DNA of 64,000 bases from Pseudomonadota bacterium. GTDB taxonomy: Bacteria; Pseudomonadota; Gammaproteobacteria; Steroidobacterales; Steroidobacteraceae. Every line of letters begins with the position of its first letter. Position 1 is the stretch's first letter. The notes beneath the pieces are model-generated. The model saw only the letters and a program-made list of their open reading frames with translations. It had not been told where the DNA came from and did no database searches. Both the position numbers and the translations under genes were made by a program. The DNA is taken from the NCBI GenBank assembly GCA_021847105.1, contig JAJZUT010000015.1, positions 43,342 to 107,341 on the forward strand, in the 5' to 3' direction. Shown one piece after another: positions 18,402 through 29,276 of the stretch.

Positions 18402-18953
18402 GTGCGCCACATCCCCAACCTGATCTGTCTGATCCGGCTGGCGTTGATCTGGCCGGTGGCGAGCGCGCTGCACGCGGGACGCTATGAGGTCGCGCTCGCG
18501 CTGTTCGTCGTGGCCGCGGTGTCCGACGGTCTCGACGGCTTTCTCGCCAAGCGTTTCAACTGGGTATCCGAACTCGGCAAGGTGTTGGATCCAGCGGCCG
18601 ACAAGCTGCTGTTGGTGGTGGTGTTCGTCGAGTCCGCCTGGCTTGCGCTGGTGCCCTGGTGGGTCACCGCTGCGGCGGTGGCGCGGGATGTCATGATCGC
18701 GCTCGGGGCGCTCATCTACCGGCTATGGTTTGGCCCCCTGCGCGGCCGGCCGACGCTCATCAGCAAGATCAACACCGCAACGCAGTTGTTGTACCTGGCG
18801 GGCGTGATGTTCGTGGCCGCATCCCGGCTGCCGCTGGGCGGGGAACTCAGTGCATTCGCCTATATCGTGGTGGTGACCACGGCGCTCTCGGGTCTCGATT
18901 ACCTGGTGACGTTCACGCGCCGTGCCTGGACGGCACCGAATCAGGCGAGCTGA
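18402..18953 (+). CDS. pgsA: CDP-alcohol phosphatidyltransferase, PgsA type
   Basis: Membrane enzyme that joins CDP-diacylglycerol and an alcohol phosphate, most likely glycerol 3-phosphate to give phosphatidylglycerophosphate. The family motif D-G-x2-A-R-x8-G-x3-D-x3-D is recognisable as SDGLDGFLAKRFNWVSELGKVLDPAADK, with Lys in place of the usual Arg. Several transmembrane helices are evident in 183 residues. GTG start at 18402, three bases after the DUF2066 stop. Substrate assignment comes from the family resemblance and the pgsA-hda context. Confidence 0.88.
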   Translation: MRHIPNLICLIRLALIWPVASALHAGRYEVALALFVVAAVSDGLDGFLAKRFNWVSELGKVLDPAADKLLLVVVFVESAWLALVPWWVTAAAVARDVMIALGALIYRLWFGPLRGRPTLISKINTATQLLYLAGVMFVAASRLPLGGELSAFAYIVVVTTALSGLDYLVTFTRRAWTAPNQAS

Positions 18954-18956
18954 GCG

Positions 18957-19658
18957 ATGACGATGCAGCAGCTGCCGCTCGGGGTACGCCTCGCGGATCG
19001 GGCCGTGTTCGAGAGTTTTCTGCCGGCGCGCAACGGCGAGGCACTCGCGCAGGCCCGGCGAGCCGCCGCCGGGGAGCCGGGCCTGAGTTGGTTCTGCGGT
19101 CCGGCGGGCGCGGGCAAGACCCATCTGCTGCAGGCCACCTGCGCCGCTGCCGGTCGGGTGCGGCGCGCCGGGTACCTGCCGCTTGGGGAGCTGGCGCACC
19201 TCGGCACCGAAGTGCTCAGCGGGCTGCCTGAACTCGACTGTCTCGCGCTCGATGAGCTCGATGCAGTGCTCGGACAGATCGAATGGGAGCGCGCCCTGTT
19301 CACGCTGGTGCGTGAAGCGGCCGAGCGGGGCGGATCGTTGCTGCTCGGCGCGCACGTTCCGCCGGCGCTGATTCGCTGGGCGCTTGCCGACCTCGGCTCG
19401 CGCTGCACCGCCGCGGCGGTGTTCCAATTGCGGGCGCTGGACGAGATCGAACAGCAGGAAGCGTTGCGGTTGCGGGCCCGGCTGCGCGGGCTCGAGTTGC
19501 CCGAGGAAACTTCCCGGTGGCTGCAGCGGCGTTACCCGCGCGACATGCACCGGCTTTACGAGCTGCTCGATGCGCTCGATGAGGCAGCGCTCGCCGCGCA
19601 GCGCCGCCTCACCGTGCCGTTCATCCGCGAAGTGCTCGCGCGCAGCGGCCGCGCCTGA
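18957..19658 (+). CDS. hda: DnaA regulatory inactivator Hda
   Basis: AAA+ protein that acts with the sliding clamp to trigger hydrolysis of ATP bound to DnaA after initiation. The N-terminus MTMQQLPLGVRL has the clamp-binding QLPL motif. The P-loop is CGPAGAGKTHLLQA and Walker B is LALDELDAVLG. Its 233 residues match the family length. It starts 4 bp after the pgsA stop, so the two are co-transcribed with the DUF2066 gene. Confidence 0.95.
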   Translation: MTMQQLPLGVRLADRAVFESFLPARNGEALAQARRAAAGEPGLSWFCGPAGAGKTHLLQATCAAAGRVRRAGYLPLGELAHLGTEVLSGLPELDCLALDELDAVLGQIEWERALFTLVREAAERGGSLLLGAHVPPALIRWALADLGSRCTAAAVFQLRALDEIEQQEALRLRARLRGLELPEETSRWLQRRYPRDMHRLYELLDALDEAALAAQRRLTVPFIREVLARSGRA

Positions 19659-19676
19659 GCGGCGCTGCGGGGACGC

Positions 19677-20309
<633 letters not shown>

Positions 20310-20327
20310 TTAGCGTATATTGAATTC

Positions 20328-20603
20328 ATGGTGAGCAAGAAGTGTCTGGTGTCCGGCCGCGTGCAGGGCGTGTTCTATCGGGCCACCTGTCAGCGACGCG
20401 CGTGCGAGCTCGGCGTGAGCGGCTACGCGCGCAATCTGCCCGACGGACGGGTGGAGGTGCTCGCCTGCGGCGAGAGTTCCGCGGTGCGCGTGTTCATCGA
20501 GTGGCTGTGGGAAGGTTCGGCGGCGAGCCGGGTCGAGGCGGTGGAGGTGAGCGATGCGCCGCAGCATGCCGAGCGGCCCCCGCAGGGCTTCCAGACCGCC
20601 TAA
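20328..20603 (+). CDS. acyP: Acylphosphatase
   Basis: Small enzyme that hydrolyses acyl phosphates. The catalytic Arg is in [17 protein letters not shown] and the catalytic Asn in [13 protein letters not shown]. Its 91 residues fit the family. ATG at 20328. Its TAA overlaps the TAG of the convergent transglycosylase gene by three bases (20601-20602 shared), leaving no room for a separate terminator. Confidence 0.95.
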   Translation: MVSKKCLVSGRVQGVFYRATCQRRACELGVSGYARNLPDGRVEVLACGESSAVRVFIEWLWEGSAASRVEAVEVSDAPQHAERPPQGFQTA

Positions 20604-21259
20604 CGGGCGGTCGCATCCGGCCGCCGGGCGCGCACCGGAAAGCCAAGATCATCCGCGCCACTCCAATTCTCCCAGGCCGTGAGCACCCGGTCGGGGTAAA
20701 AGTGTCGGCCGACGCTGCCGTTGTACTCCTCAAGGGCGAGACGCACGTCATCGTGCGTACTCTGCAGGTAATAGCGCAGGATCGCGCAGCCCATGCGGAT
20801 GTTGGCCGACACGTGAACCAATTCGTAGCGCTGCATGCCGAGCCGCTCGGGCCAATAGGGCATCACCTGCATCAGCCCGACGGCGCCGCTCGCTGAGACC
20901 GCCCAGCGGTTGAAATCGCTTTCCACCTGCATCACGGCGAGCACCAGCCCCGGGGGCACCTTGGCGAGGCCGGGTTGATGCGTGACGCAGTACACCTGAT
21001 GCAGGATATTCAGCCGCTCGGCCGGGTTGTGCACATAGCGGGCGAGGCGCGGCTCCATCAGCGTGTACCAGACCGCCGCGTCGTAGCGATCCAGGAAACA
21101 CTGGGCCTGCGCGATCGCCTGCTGCACGATCGGGCGCAGCGCCGGATCGCGCTGGCCTGCGGCCTGCGCGCGCGCACCGGCTGTGAGGCCGAGCAGGACG
21201 AACAGCGCAGCGAGCGCCTTAGCGGCCCATCCGCTGGCGGATGAACGCAAGCGCTTCAT
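20600..21259 (-). CDS. Lytic transglycosylase, SLT domain
   Basis: Exported murein hydrolase of the Slt/MltC-like superfamily. A signal peptide covers about the first 33 residues ([19 protein letters not shown]). The catalytic Glu is in [14 protein letters not shown], followed by the family motif [10 protein letters not shown] and [15 protein letters not shown] in the C-terminal half. ATG at 21259 gives 219 residues and overlaps the end of proS by 41 bp; an in-frame GTG lies 24 bases upstream. No lipobox, so it is likely periplasmic rather than lipid-anchored. Confidence 0.9.
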   Translation of the reverse strand: MKRLRSSASGWAAKALAALFVLLGLTAGARAQAAGQRDPALRPIVQQAIAQAQCFLDRYDAAVWYTLMEPRLARYVHNPAERLNILHQVYCVTHQPGLAKVPPGLVLAVMQVESDFNRWAVSASGAVGLMQVMPYWPERLGMQRYELVHVSANIRMGCAILRYYLQSTHDDVRLALEEYNGSVGRHFYPDRVLTAWENWSGADDLGFPVRARRPDATAR

Positions 21260-22937
21260 TGGCTGGGAACTCGCTGCTCTCACTGTCGCGTCGATGACGA
21301 TATTCCAGACGGCCCGCGGCCAGGCCCCGCTCGGCGACCACCAGCCGGTGCGGGATGCCGAGCAGCTCCGCGTCGGCGAACTTCACGCCCGGACGTGCGT
21401 CCCGGTCGTCGTAGAGAACCTCGATGCCGGCGGCCGTGAGTTCGGCATAGAGCCGATCGGCCGCCTCGCGCACGTGCGGCGCCTTCTGCGCCCCGAGGCT
21501 CACCAGCACCACCTGAAACGGCGCCAGCGGCTCCGGCCAGATGATGCCGCGCGCATCGTGATTCTGTTCGATGGCCGCTGCCACGACGCGCGTCACGCCA
21601 ATGCCGTAACAGCCCATCAGGACGGTGACTTCCTGGCCCGATTCATCGAGCACCACCGCTTTCATGGCCTGGCTGTACTTGCGGCCGAGCTGGAAGATGT
21701 GTCCGACCTCGATGCCGCGGGCGAGCTTCAGCCGTCCCCGGCCGCTCGGGCTCGGATCCCCCTCGACGACATTGCGCAGGTCGGCGGCGAGATAGCCCTG
21801 CACGTCGCGATCCCAGTTCACGCCGGCTAAATGCACGTCCTTCTCGTTGGCGCCGCAGACGAAATCAGCGACCGCAAGCGCGCTGTGATCGACGTACAGG
21901 CGGCACTTCAGCCCGACCGGGCCGATGTAGCCCACTTCGCTGCCCGTGGCGCGCTGGATGCGCTCGGCACTGGCGAGGCGCAGCGGGGTTGCGACCCCTG
22001 CCAGGCGCTGTGCCTTGGTGGCGTTCAGCTCATGGTCGCCGCGCAGCACGAGTGCCACGACGGCCGCTGCGCCTTCCCCGTCACCCTCGACGAGCAGCGT
22101 TTTCAGGCAGCGCGCCGGCTCGACCGACAGCAGCCGCGCGAGCGCCTCGATGGTCTTGGCGCCGGGAGTGGAAATGCGCGTCAGTGCCTCGCGCGGGGCC
22201 GGGCGTTCGAGCGCCGGCGGCAGTGCCTCGGCCGCCTCAATGTTGGCGGCGTACTCGTCCGCATCCGAGAACACGATGGCGTCCTCACCAGAGCTCGCCA
22301 GCACGTGAAACTCCTGCGACACGTCGCCGCCGATGGGACCGGAGTCGGCGCGAACGGCGCGGAAATCAAGCCCCATGCGCGTGAAGATGCGCGTATAGGT
22401 CTCGTGCATCAGCCGATAACCTGCCGCCAGGGAGGTTTCGTCGACGTGGAACGAATAGGCATCCTTCATGATGAACTCGCGCGCACGCATGACACCGAAG
22501 CGCGGCCGGATCTCATCGCGGAATTTCGTCTGGATCTGATAGAAGTTCACCGGCAGCTGGCGGTAGCTCTGCAGCTCGCGCCGGGCGATGTCGGTGATCA
22601 CCTCCTCGTGCGTCGGGCCGGTGACGAAATCGCGCTCGTGACGGTCCTTCAGCCGCAGCAACTCCGGGCCGTACTCGCGCCAGCGACCGGACTCCTGCCA
22701 CAGCTCCGCCGGCTGAACCACCGGCATCAGCAATTCGAGGGCCCCGGAGCGGTTCATCTCCTCGCGGATGATGGCCTCGGCCTTGCGCAGCGTGCGCAGA
22801 CCCATCGGCAGCCAGCTGTACAGGCCCGAGGCGAGACGGCGGATGAGACCGGCGCGCAGCATCAGCTGGTGGCTGATGATCTCCGCCTCGGCGGGGGTTT
22901 CCTTGGTGGTCTGGATCGGGTACTGCGAGAGCCTCAT
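21219..22937 (-). CDS. proS: Prolyl-tRNA synthetase
   Basis: Class II synthetase for tRNA-Pro. Seen: motif 1 region [40 protein letters not shown] and [21 protein letters not shown] (motif 2), then the editing insertion domain between motifs 2 and 3 (about residues 225-400), and [20 protein letters not shown] near motif 3. ATG at 22937 ([11 protein letters not shown]) gives 572 residues, the same as E. coli ProS; an in-frame ATG nine bases upstream is possible. Confidence 0.97.
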   Translation of the reverse strand: MRLSQYPIQTTKETPAEAEIISHQLMLRAGLIRRLASGLYSWLPMGLRTLRKAEAIIREEMNRSGALELLMPVVQPAELWQESGRWREYGPELLRLKDRHERDFVTGPTHEEVITDIARRELQSYRQLPVNFYQIQTKFRDEIRPRFGVMRAREFIMKDAYSFHVDETSLAAGYRLMHETYTRIFTRMGLDFRAVRADSGPIGGDVSQEFHVLASSGEDAIVFSDADEYAANIEAAEALPPALERPAPREALTRISTPGAKTIEALARLLSVEPARCLKTLLVEGDGEGAAAVVALVLRGDHELNATKAQRLAGVATPLRLASAERIQRATGSEVGYIGPVGLKCRLYVDHSALAVADFVCGANEKDVHLAGVNWDRDVQGYLAADLRNVVEGDPSPSGRGRLKLARGIEVGHIFQLGRKYSQAMKAVVLDESGQEVTVLMGCYGIGVTRVVAAAIEQNHDARGIIWPEPLAPFQVVLVSLGAQKAPHVREAADRLYAELTAAGIEVLYDDRDARPGVKFADAELLGIPHRLVVAERGLAAGRLEYRHRRDSESSEFPANEALAFIRQRMGR

Positions 22938-23043
22938 GACGCGCATCTTGGCCAAAGGGAAGCGACCATCATAACAGCTGCGCGCGAGCTGATAAGATAC
23001 CGGACTGAAATGCCCGATTGGATCGCCGAGAAGCGCCCCTGCC

Positions 23044-23862
23044 ATGAATGACCGTCCGAGCACCGAGAGCGAGCCGTCCGTCGCCGAGGCGCACGCGGAG
23101 CGTCGCCCGCGCCGGGGCTTTTACCTGCTGCCGAACCTGCTGACCACGGCGAGCCTGTTCTCGGGCTTCTACGCCATCGTCGCCGCCATCGATAAGCACT
23201 TCGCGCCGGCGGGAATGGCGGTGTTCATCGCCATGGTGTTCGACTCCCTCGACGGGCGCATCGCGCGTCTGACGCGCACCGAGAGCGCCTTCGGCAAGGA
23301 GTACGACAGTCTCTCGGACATGGTTTCCTTCGGCCTTGCCCCGGCCATCGTCGCCTACCAGTGGGGTGTGGTGCGCATCGCCGAGTACGGCCGGGCCTGG
23401 GGTCGGTTCGGCTGGCTGGCGTGCTTCTTCTACGCGGTGGCCGCCGCGCTGCGGCTCGCGCGCTTTAATGTGCGAACCGCCGCGGTCGACAAGCGTTATT
23501 TCGAGGGTCTGCCGAGCCCGTCGGCTGCGGCCACCGTGGCCGGGTTCGTGTGGGTGTCGAGCCAGTGGCGCGAGCCCGGTCTGACCGGATTGATCGTGGC
23601 CTTTACCGTGACCGCGCTGGCCGGCGCACTGATGGTGAGCCGCTTCAGCTTCTTCAGCTTCAAGAAGATCGACTTCGACGGGCCGATCCGGTTTATCTAC
23701 CTGTTGTTCGTGCCGCTCGCCTTCGTCCTGATCGCCAGCGATCCGCCGCTGATCCTGCTGATCATCTTTGGCGGCTACGCCGCTTCAGCGCCGCTGCTTT
23801 GGCTGTGGCGTCGCCTGCGCCGTCATCGGCGCCCGACGCGGCGGGAGCGGCACGCCGAATGA
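23044..23862 (+). CDS. pssA: CDP-diacylglycerol--serine O-phosphatidyltransferase
   Basis: Integral membrane enzyme making phosphatidylserine, the precursor of phosphatidylethanolamine. After a basic N-terminus ([19 protein letters not shown]) comes the CDP-alcohol transferase motif [10 protein letters not shown]...[11 protein letters not shown], then about six more transmembrane helices and an Arg-rich tail. 272 residues. Its TGA overlaps the ATG of the uracil-DNA glycosylase gene (ATGA), implying co-translation. Divergent from proS. Confidence 0.94.
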   Translation: MNDRPSTESEPSVAEAHAERRPRRGFYLLPNLLTTASLFSGFYAIVAAIDKHFAPAGMAVFIAMVFDSLDGRIARLTRTESAFGKEYDSLSDMVSFGLAPAIVAYQWGVVRIAEYGRAWGRFGWLACFFYAVAAALRLARFNVRTAAVDKRYFEGLPSPSAAATVAGFVWVSSQWREPGLTGLIVAFTVTALAGALMVSRFSFFSFKKIDFDGPIRFIYLLFVPLAFVLIASDPPLILLIIFGGYAASAPLLWLWRRLRRHRRPTRRERHAE

Positions 23863-24617
23863 TGCCGGGACCTCGGCGCGCTCAGTACCTCGAGGCGATC
23901 GGCATCGACCGATGGGTTCCACGGCGCGCGGCTGCTGAGCCAGCGCTTGCGGACCCGCCCGACCGCCCGGCACCGGTCGCCGCAGCGGTGCCGAGCCCGC
24001 AGGCGCTGTGCGGCGAGGCGGACCCCGCGGCATGGGAAGCACTACGGACCGAAGTGCAGGCTTGCACGCGCTGCGCGCTGCACCAGACGCGGACCCAGGC
24101 TGTGTTCGGGGTCGGCAATCCTGACGCACAGTGGATGGTGATCGGCGAGGCGCCGGGCGCGGAGGAGGATCGGCGCGGCGAGCCGTTCGTGGGCCGCGCC
24201 GGACAATTGCTCGATGCGATGCTGCGCGCGATCGGCCTCAGCCGCACCACCAATGTCTACATCGCCAACATCCTCAAGAGCCGTCCGCCGGGCAATCGCG
24301 ACCCGCGACCGGAGGAGGTCGCAGCGTGCCTGCCCTACCTGCACCGCCAGATCGAGCTGGTGCGGCCGCGCGTGCTGCTCGCGGTCGGCCGGATCGCCGC
24401 GCAGAATCTGCTCGGCACTGACGTGCCGCTCGGACGGCTGCGCGGACGCGTACATCACTTCGGCGAGCGCAACGTGCCGCTCGTTGTGACGTATCATCCC
24501 GCCTATCTGCTTCGCTCGCCTGCGGACAAGCGCAAGGCGTGGGAAGATCTGCAGTTTGCGCGCAGTGTTCTCGTGCAATCGAGCCACACCGGACCGAACG
24601 ATGGCCACCGCTCCTGA
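23859..24617 (+). CDS. Uracil-DNA glycosylase, family 4 (UdgA type)
   Basis: Iron-sulfur enzyme that removes uracil from DNA. After a variable N-terminal tail of about 60 residues comes the family core: cysteines in ACTRCALHQTRTQAVFG, the catalytic motif GEAPGAEEDRRGEPFVGRAG, ILKSRPPGNRDP and the C-terminal HPAYLLRSPADKR. Length 252 residues. Start ATG overlaps the pssA stop. It overlaps the following rimI start by 17 bp. Its presence next to rimI is a common arrangement in Gammaproteobacteria. Confidence 0.94.
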   Translation: MMPGPRRAQYLEAIGIDRWVPRRAAAEPALADPPDRPAPVAAAVPSPQALCGEADPAAWEALRTEVQACTRCALHQTRTQAVFGVGNPDAQWMVIGEAPGAEEDRRGEPFVGRAGQLLDAMLRAIGLSRTTNVYIANILKSRPPGNRDPRPEEVAACLPYLHRQIELVRPRVLLAVGRIAAQNLLGTDVPLGRLRGRVHHFGERNVPLVVTYHPAYLLRSPADKRKAWEDLQFARSVLVQSSHTGPNDGHRS

Positions 24618-25101
24618 GTTGCTGAAGCCGACGCCCTCGACGGCGATCCGCCCGATGGCCTCGCCCGACGTCGCGGAGGTATTCGCCATCGAGCGGGCCG
24701 CCTACGCCTTTCCCTGGAGCGCCGGGATCTTTCGCGATTGCCTGCGGGTCGGCTATCTGTGCCGCGTGCTCACCATCGCCGAGCAGATCTGCGGCTACGG
24801 GGTGATGAGCATGGGCGCCGGGGAGATGCACGTGCTGAATCTGTGCATTGCGGAGGCCGAACGCGGTCGCGGTCACGGCCGGCGCATGCTCGAGCACCTG
24901 CTCGAGCGGGGCGCTGCGGCCGGCATGACCGAAGCGTTCCTCGAGGTGCGACCCTCCAATACCTCAGCGCTTGCGTTGTACCGTGCACTCGGCTTCGAAC
25001 AGGTGGGCATGCGCCGAGGCTATTACCAGGCGGTCAACGGCCGCGAAGACGCCTGTGTGTTGAAACTGACCGTGCGCGCGCGCCGCGCAGCTGACACCTG
25101 A
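24601..25101 (+). CDS. rimI: Ribosomal protein S18 alanine N-acetyltransferase
   Basis: GNAT-family acetyltransferase; RimI acetylates the N-terminus of ribosomal protein S18. Seen: IRPMASPDVAEVFAIERAAYAFPWS at the start, the acetyl-CoA loop ERGRGHGRRMLEHLL, and FLEVRPSNTSALALYRALGFEQVG near the end. ATG at 24601 gives 166 residues and overlaps the preceding gene by 17 bp. It is followed 12 bp later by prfC. Confidence 0.93.
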   Translation: MATAPELLKPTPSTAIRPMASPDVAEVFAIERAAYAFPWSAGIFRDCLRVGYLCRVLTIAEQICGYGVMSMGAGEMHVLNLCIAEAERGRGHGRRMLEHLLERGAAAGMTEAFLEVRPSNTSALALYRALGFEQVGMRRGYYQAVNGREDACVLKLTVRARRAADT

Positions 25102-25113
25102 TAACACCGACCC

Positions 25114-26700
25114 ATGAGTGACCTCACTGCCGAAGTGCGCAGACGGCGGACGTTTGCCATCATCTCGCATCCCGACGCGGGCAAGACCACGCTCACCGAG
25201 AAGCTGCTGCTGTTCGGCGGGGCGATCCAGATGGCCGGCACGGTCAAGGGCCGCAAGGCCGCCCGCCACGCCACGTCGGACTGGATGCGCCTCGAGCAGC
25301 AGCGCGGCATCTCCGTGACCTCCTCGGTGATGCAGTTCCCCTACGGGGAGTGCATCGTTAACCTGCTCGACACGCCGGGTCACGAAGACTTCTCCGAGGA
25401 TACCTACCGCACGCTAACCGCCGTCGATTCGGCGCTGATGGTCATCGACTGCGCCAAGGGCGTCGAGGAGCGCACCATCAAGCTGATGGAGGTCTGTCGG
25501 CTGCGCGACACGCCGATCATGACTTTCATCAACAAGCTCGATCGTGAGGGGCGCGCGCCGATCGACCTGCTCGATGAGATCGAGCGGGTGCTTGGCATCC
25601 GCACCGCACCGGTGACCTGGCCGATCGGTATGGGCCGCGCGCTGCGCGGTATCTATCATCTGCTCGAGGACCGGCTGTACGTGTACTCGGCCGCCGAGCG
25701 CGGCCGGCTCGGGGAGAATCAGGCGATCGACGGTCTGGCGAGCCAGGAGGCCGAGGATTTTCTCGGCGCGGATGCGGTCGCGGTACGCGAGGAGATCGAG
25801 CTGGTACGCGGCGCGAGCGCACCATTTGACCCGCAGGCCTACCGCGCCGGGCGGCAGACGCCCGTATTCTTCGGCTCGGCGATCAATAATTTCGGTATCG
25901 AGGAGTTGCTCGCGGCCTTTACGCAACATGCGCCGGGCCCGCTGCCGCGCAGCGCGCGCGAGCGGCAGGTCGAGCCGCTCGAACCGACGCTTTCCGGGTT
26001 CGTGTTCAAGATCCAGGCCAACATGGACCCGGGGCATCGCGACCGGATTGCCTTTATGCGCCTGTGCTCCGGCCGCTACAGCCGCGGCATGCGGCTGCAT
26101 CACGTGCGCCTCGGCAAAGAGGTGCGCATAGCCGATGCGCTGACGTTCATGGCCGCCGAGCGCGAGCATGCCGAGGAGGCATTCGCCGGGGATATCATCG
26201 GTCTGCACAACCACGGCACGATCAACATCGGTGATACCTTCACTGAGGGCGAGCGGCTGGTGTTTACCGGCATTCCGAATTTCGCCCCGGAGATCTTCCG
26301 CCGCGCGGTGCTGAAGGATCCGCTGAAAATGAAGGCGCTGCACAAAGGCCTCGCGCAGCTGTGCGAGGAGGGCGCCACGCAGCTGTTCAAGCCGCTGCGC
26401 AATAACGACCTGATCCTGGGCGCGGTGGGACAACTGCAGTTTGAGGTCGTGGCATTTCGCCTGCAGGACGAGTACGGCGTCGCGTGTGCGTTCGAGCCGG
26501 TCAACGTGTACACGGCGCGGTGGGTTGCGTGCGAGGACGCGCGCAAGCTCGAGGAGTTCCGCACGCGTGTCTACGAGCAGCTGGCGCTCGATCACAGCGG
26601 AGCGCCGGTGTATCTGGCGACCTCGCGGGTGAATCTGGAACTGACGATCGAGCGCTGGCCGCAGATCGTCTTTCGCGAGACTCGCGAACACGCCCTGTAG
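25114..26700 (+). CDS. prfC: Peptide chain release factor 3
   Basis: Translational GTPase that recycles RF1/RF2 from the ribosome. Seen: G1 [20 protein letters not shown], the switch region [13 protein letters not shown]...[10 protein letters not shown]3 [14 protein letters not shown] and G4 NKLDREG. The 528 residues match E. coli RF3 (529). It closes the pssA-udg-rimI-prfC run; the next 380 bp contain no gene. Confidence 0.97.
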   Translation: MSDLTAEVRRRRTFAIISHPDAGKTTLTEKLLLFGGAIQMAGTVKGRKAARHATSDWMRLEQQRGISVTSSVMQFPYGECIVNLLDTPGHEDFSEDTYRTLTAVDSALMVIDCAKGVEERTIKLMEVCRLRDTPIMTFINKLDREGRAPIDLLDEIERVLGIRTAPVTWPIGMGRALRGIYHLLEDRLYVYSAAERGRLGENQAIDGLASQEAEDFLGADAVAVREEIELVRGASAPFDPQAYRAGRQTPVFFGSAINNFGIEELLAAFTQHAPGPLPRSARERQVEPLEPTLSGFVFKIQANMDPGHRDRIAFMRLCSGRYSRGMRLHHVRLGKEVRIADALTFMAAEREHAEEAFAGDIIGLHNHGTINIGDTFTEGERLVFTGIPNFAPEIFRRAVLKDPLKMKALHKGLAQLCEEGATQLFKPLRNNDLILGAVGQLQFEVVAFRLQDEYGVACAFEPVNVYTARWVACEDARKLEEFRTRVYEQLALDHSGAPVYLATSRVNLELTIERWPQIVFRETREHAL

Positions 26701-27080
26701 ATCGTGCGCATCGCCCGGTGCTGCCAAACTCTAGGCAGTTGAGGGAAATTACGTATTTCCGAATGAGCCGTCCCGGGCTCACCGTGTGCCTGGAATCGGA
26801 CACCGATCCTGACCCTGCGTGCGGCGGGAGGCTGGCGTAACTCGGCGATGTGGTCGAGCCGGACCGCGGCCGCCGCCACGGCCAGCCCCGCACGTCAGCA
26901 GCGGCGAGCGCGGATGTCCTGCTCTTGCAGATGGTGGAACCGCGATGAGTCAGCGGCGCTGGGTACGCACAATGGGACGCGCGAGGCATCGGCGCGCCGC
27001 ATACGCGCCAAGAACTGCCGGCTGCCGGATCGCGCAATCAAACAGCAAGAACCGTTGCGATCGACTTGGAGGACAGGCGC
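26701..27080. other. 380-bp intergenic region upstream of the sulfotransferase gene
   Basis: No coding region with recognisable features. Its AT-richer first 60 bases contain an inverted repeat (26744-26760). A GGAGG ribosome-binding site at 27068-27072 belongs to the following gene. A 26-codon open frame at 26763 has no support. I see no clear sigma70 promoter and no intrinsic terminator for prfC. Confidence 0.6.
26744..26760. promoter_or_regulatory. Inverted repeat, possible operator
   Basis: GGAAAT, then TACGT, then ATTTCC: six-base arms around a five-base centre in the only AT-rich patch of this intergenic region. It lies about 320 bp before the sulfotransferase start and 44 bp after prfC. 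The layout suits a dimeric regulator, but none is encoded beside it. Confidence 0.4.
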
Positions 27081-28316
27081 ATGGGCATGCTTCAACGGCA
27101 GGCGATACGGACTTTGCGGCGCGCCGCGCCGCTCAATGCGGAGCAATTGATCGATGCCGCGCTCGGCGCCCTTGGCCGGGAGGGATTCTCCGACTGGTCG
27201 TTCCGGGAGGCGCTCGAGCGGTTGCTGGATACGTTGCAGACCGAGGCGCACCTCGGGCTGTTCGGTCAACTCGCCACGCGCTTCGACGTGTTGCGCTGCC
27301 TGCATAATTTGCTGCGGCTGGACATTGCCGAGCAGGCCGATCCGGGCATTGCGCTGCGCCCGCTGGGCCGGCCGATCTTCATTACCGGTCTGCCGCGCAG
27401 CGGCTCGACCTTTCTGCATTCGTTGCTCGCACTCGACCCGGCCAACGCCGCACCGCTCAGCTGGCAGCTCATCTATCCCTACCCGCAACTGCATGCGTGG
27501 CTGCCGGGCGACCATCGGCGCGCGCGGGTTGCGCGGCAGCTCGGGCTGTTCCGCCTGATTTCCCCAGGTATCGCCCGCATGCATCCGCTGCGCGCCGACT
27601 CCCCGCAGGAGTGCACTGACATCACCGGGCAGGTCTTTCGCAGTCTGCGCTTTGACACCATGTATCACATCCCCGCCTACCGTGACTGGCTGGATGAGGA
27701 CGGGCAGGAACTCGGCTACCGGTTTCATCGGCGCTTTCTGCGTCACCTCGATGCGCAGGGTCCGGCGCGGCGTCAGTGGGTGCTGAAGAGCCCGGATCAC
27801 GTGTTCGCGCTCGCGGCGCTGCGCAAGGTGTATCCGCAGGCGCATATCGTCATGTTGCACCGAGATCCGCTCAAGGTCATGGCCTCCGTCGCCAAGCTCA
27901 CCGAGCTGCTGCGCCGTCCGTTCACTACTCGTCTCGATCGCGCCGAGATCGGTCAGGAGGTGAGCGAACGGTGGGCGCACGGTGCGCAGCAGATGATGGC
28001 CTGCAAGGGCGCGCCGGACAACGTCCTGCACCTGTATTACCGCGATATTGTCGGTGCGCCGCTGAATACGGTGGCGCGCCTGTACCGGCACTGCGGACTG
28101 AGCTTGAGTGCCGAGGCGGAACGGCGCATGCAGGCGTATCTGCGCCGGGTGCCGCGTGGCGGCTACGCCGTGCATCACCACAGTCTCGAGGAGTTCGGCC
28201 TCGATCCGCTGCGCTTGCGCGAGCAGTTCGCCGGCTACACGCGCGCATTCGACGTGCCGCCCGAGCGCACTCGCCAGCCCCCGAGCGGCGGGGTGTTCAA
28301 TCCGAGGCCGGCATGA
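27081..28316 (+). CDS. PAPS-dependent sulfotransferase family protein
   Basis: Cytosolic enzyme of the sulfotransferase fold, expected to move a sulfuryl group from PAPS to an unidentified acceptor. Seen: the 5'-phosphosulfate loop FITGLPRSGSTFLHSLLALD (about residue 105) and the 3'-phosphate motif HIVMLHRDPLKVMASVAKL (about residue 260). Length 411 residues. ATG at 27081 has GGAGG eight bases upstream; a TTG 15 bases earlier overlaps that site and was rejected. Its TGA overlaps the ATG of the membrane protein gene that follows, so the two are translated together. Confidence 0.9.
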   Translation: MGMLQRQAIRTLRRAAPLNAEQLIDAALGALGREGFSDWSFREALERLLDTLQTEAHLGLFGQLATRFDVLRCLHNLLRLDIAEQADPGIALRPLGRPIFITGLPRSGSTFLHSLLALDPANAAPLSWQLIYPYPQLHAWLPGDHRRARVARQLGLFRLISPGIARMHPLRADSPQECTDITGQVFRSLRFDTMYHIPAYRDWLDEDGQELGYRFHRRFLRHLDAQGPARRQWVLKSPDHVFALAALRKVYPQAHIVMLHRDPLKVMASVAKLTELLRRPFTTRLDRAEIGQEVSERWAHGAQQMMACKGAPDNVLHLYYRDIVGAPLNTVARLYRHCGLSLSAEAERRMQAYLRRVPRGGYAVHHHSLEEFGLDPLRLREQFAGYTRAFDVPPERTRQPPSGGVFNPRPA

Positions 28317-29275
28317 TGCGCACCCGGCCGATCGCGCTGGTGATCGGCGTGACCGCGCTCGTCGCGGCTGTCCTTTATGCGGGCGGATTCGCTGTCGAGC
28401 AGGCGGTGCTCCGGGTGGGAATCACGGGTCTGCTGCTTCTGGCGTTGCTCCATCTGCCGGCGATCGGTCTCACCGGGTCGGCCTGGTGGCTGCTTGGAGC
28501 GGATTTGCCGCGCGCCTCACCGTGGAAGTTCATCTGGGCGCGCTACGTGCGGGAAGGGACTGCGGAGGTGCTGCCGTTCTCCCAACTCGGCGGGATCCTC
28601 GCCGGCGCCCGCTCGCTTGCGCTGACCGGGCTGCCGTCGGTGCCCGTTGCCGCCACACTGCTGGTGGATCTGCTCATCGAACAGTTGGCGAAGCTGCCGT
28701 ATCTGCTGGCCGGGATGGCGCTGTTGGTGCTGGCAGGGCATACCGCGCCGCTGCGCCTGCTGGGGGCGGCGCTGGTACCGGCGGGCGTGCTTGCACTGCT
28801 GGTGGGGCCCGGCCGAGCGCGCCTCGCGGCGCTGCTCGGCCGCGGGCTCGAGGCGCTCGCGCGCCGCTGGCCCGCCCTCGACACGGCTGGCAGCGTGCCG
28901 CTCGAGCGCAGGTTGCGCTGGGATCGGCGCACGGCAGAGGCGTTCGCGACCCACACCCTCGCCTGGGCGCTCGGTGCACTCGAAACCTGGGTCGCCTGTC
29001 ATCTGATGGGGCTGGCGGTGAGCCCCGCGCAGGCGCTCATCATCGACAGTCTGTTCAGCGCCTTGCGTACGTTCGGCTTTGCGGTTCCGGCGGCGCTCGG
29101 CGTGCAGGAGGCCGGTTACGTGGTGGCGTGCGCACTTGTCGGGGTGCCCGCTGCGCCGGCAGTCGCGCTGTCGCTGGTGCGCCGTGTGCGCGAATTGCTG
29201 GTGGGCGTGCCGGCGCTGGGTCTGTGGCAGGCCGTGGAGGGCGGACGAGCGCTCGCGGGGCTTTCCGACAAATGA
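28313..29275 (+). CDS. HpnL/lysylphosphatidylglycerol synthase-like integral membrane protein
   Basis: A 320-residue protein with about eight transmembrane helices, similar in layout to the membrane part of LPG synthase and to HpnL proteins found with hopanoid genes. The best-conserved stretch is the C-terminal FSALRTFGFAVPAALGVQEAG, then VALSLVRRVRELLVGVPALG. It lacks the cytosolic aminoacyl-transfer domain of MprF, so it is probably a lipid transporter or flippase-like protein; that role is inferred. It is coupled to the sulfotransferase gene (ATGA) and followed one base later by an outer-membrane protein gene. Confidence 0.82.
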   Translation: MMRTRPIALVIGVTALVAAVLYAGGFAVEQAVLRVGITGLLLLALLHLPAIGLTGSAWWLLGADLPRASPWKFIWARYVREGTAEVLPFSQLGGILAGARSLALTGLPSVPVAATLLVDLLIEQLAKLPYLLAGMALLVLAGHTAPLRLLGAALVPAGVLALLVGPGRARLAALLGRGLEALARRWPALDTAGSVPLERRLRWDRRTAEAFATHTLAWALGALETWVACHLMGLAVSPAQALIIDSLFSALRTFGFAVPAALGVQEAGYVVACALVGVPAAPAVALSLVRRVRELLVGVPALGLWQAVEGGRALAGLSDK

Positions 29276-29276
29276 C

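Noticed and set aside
26763..26840. 26-codon open frame after prfC
   Set aside because: No ribosome-binding site, no conserved character and atypical composition.
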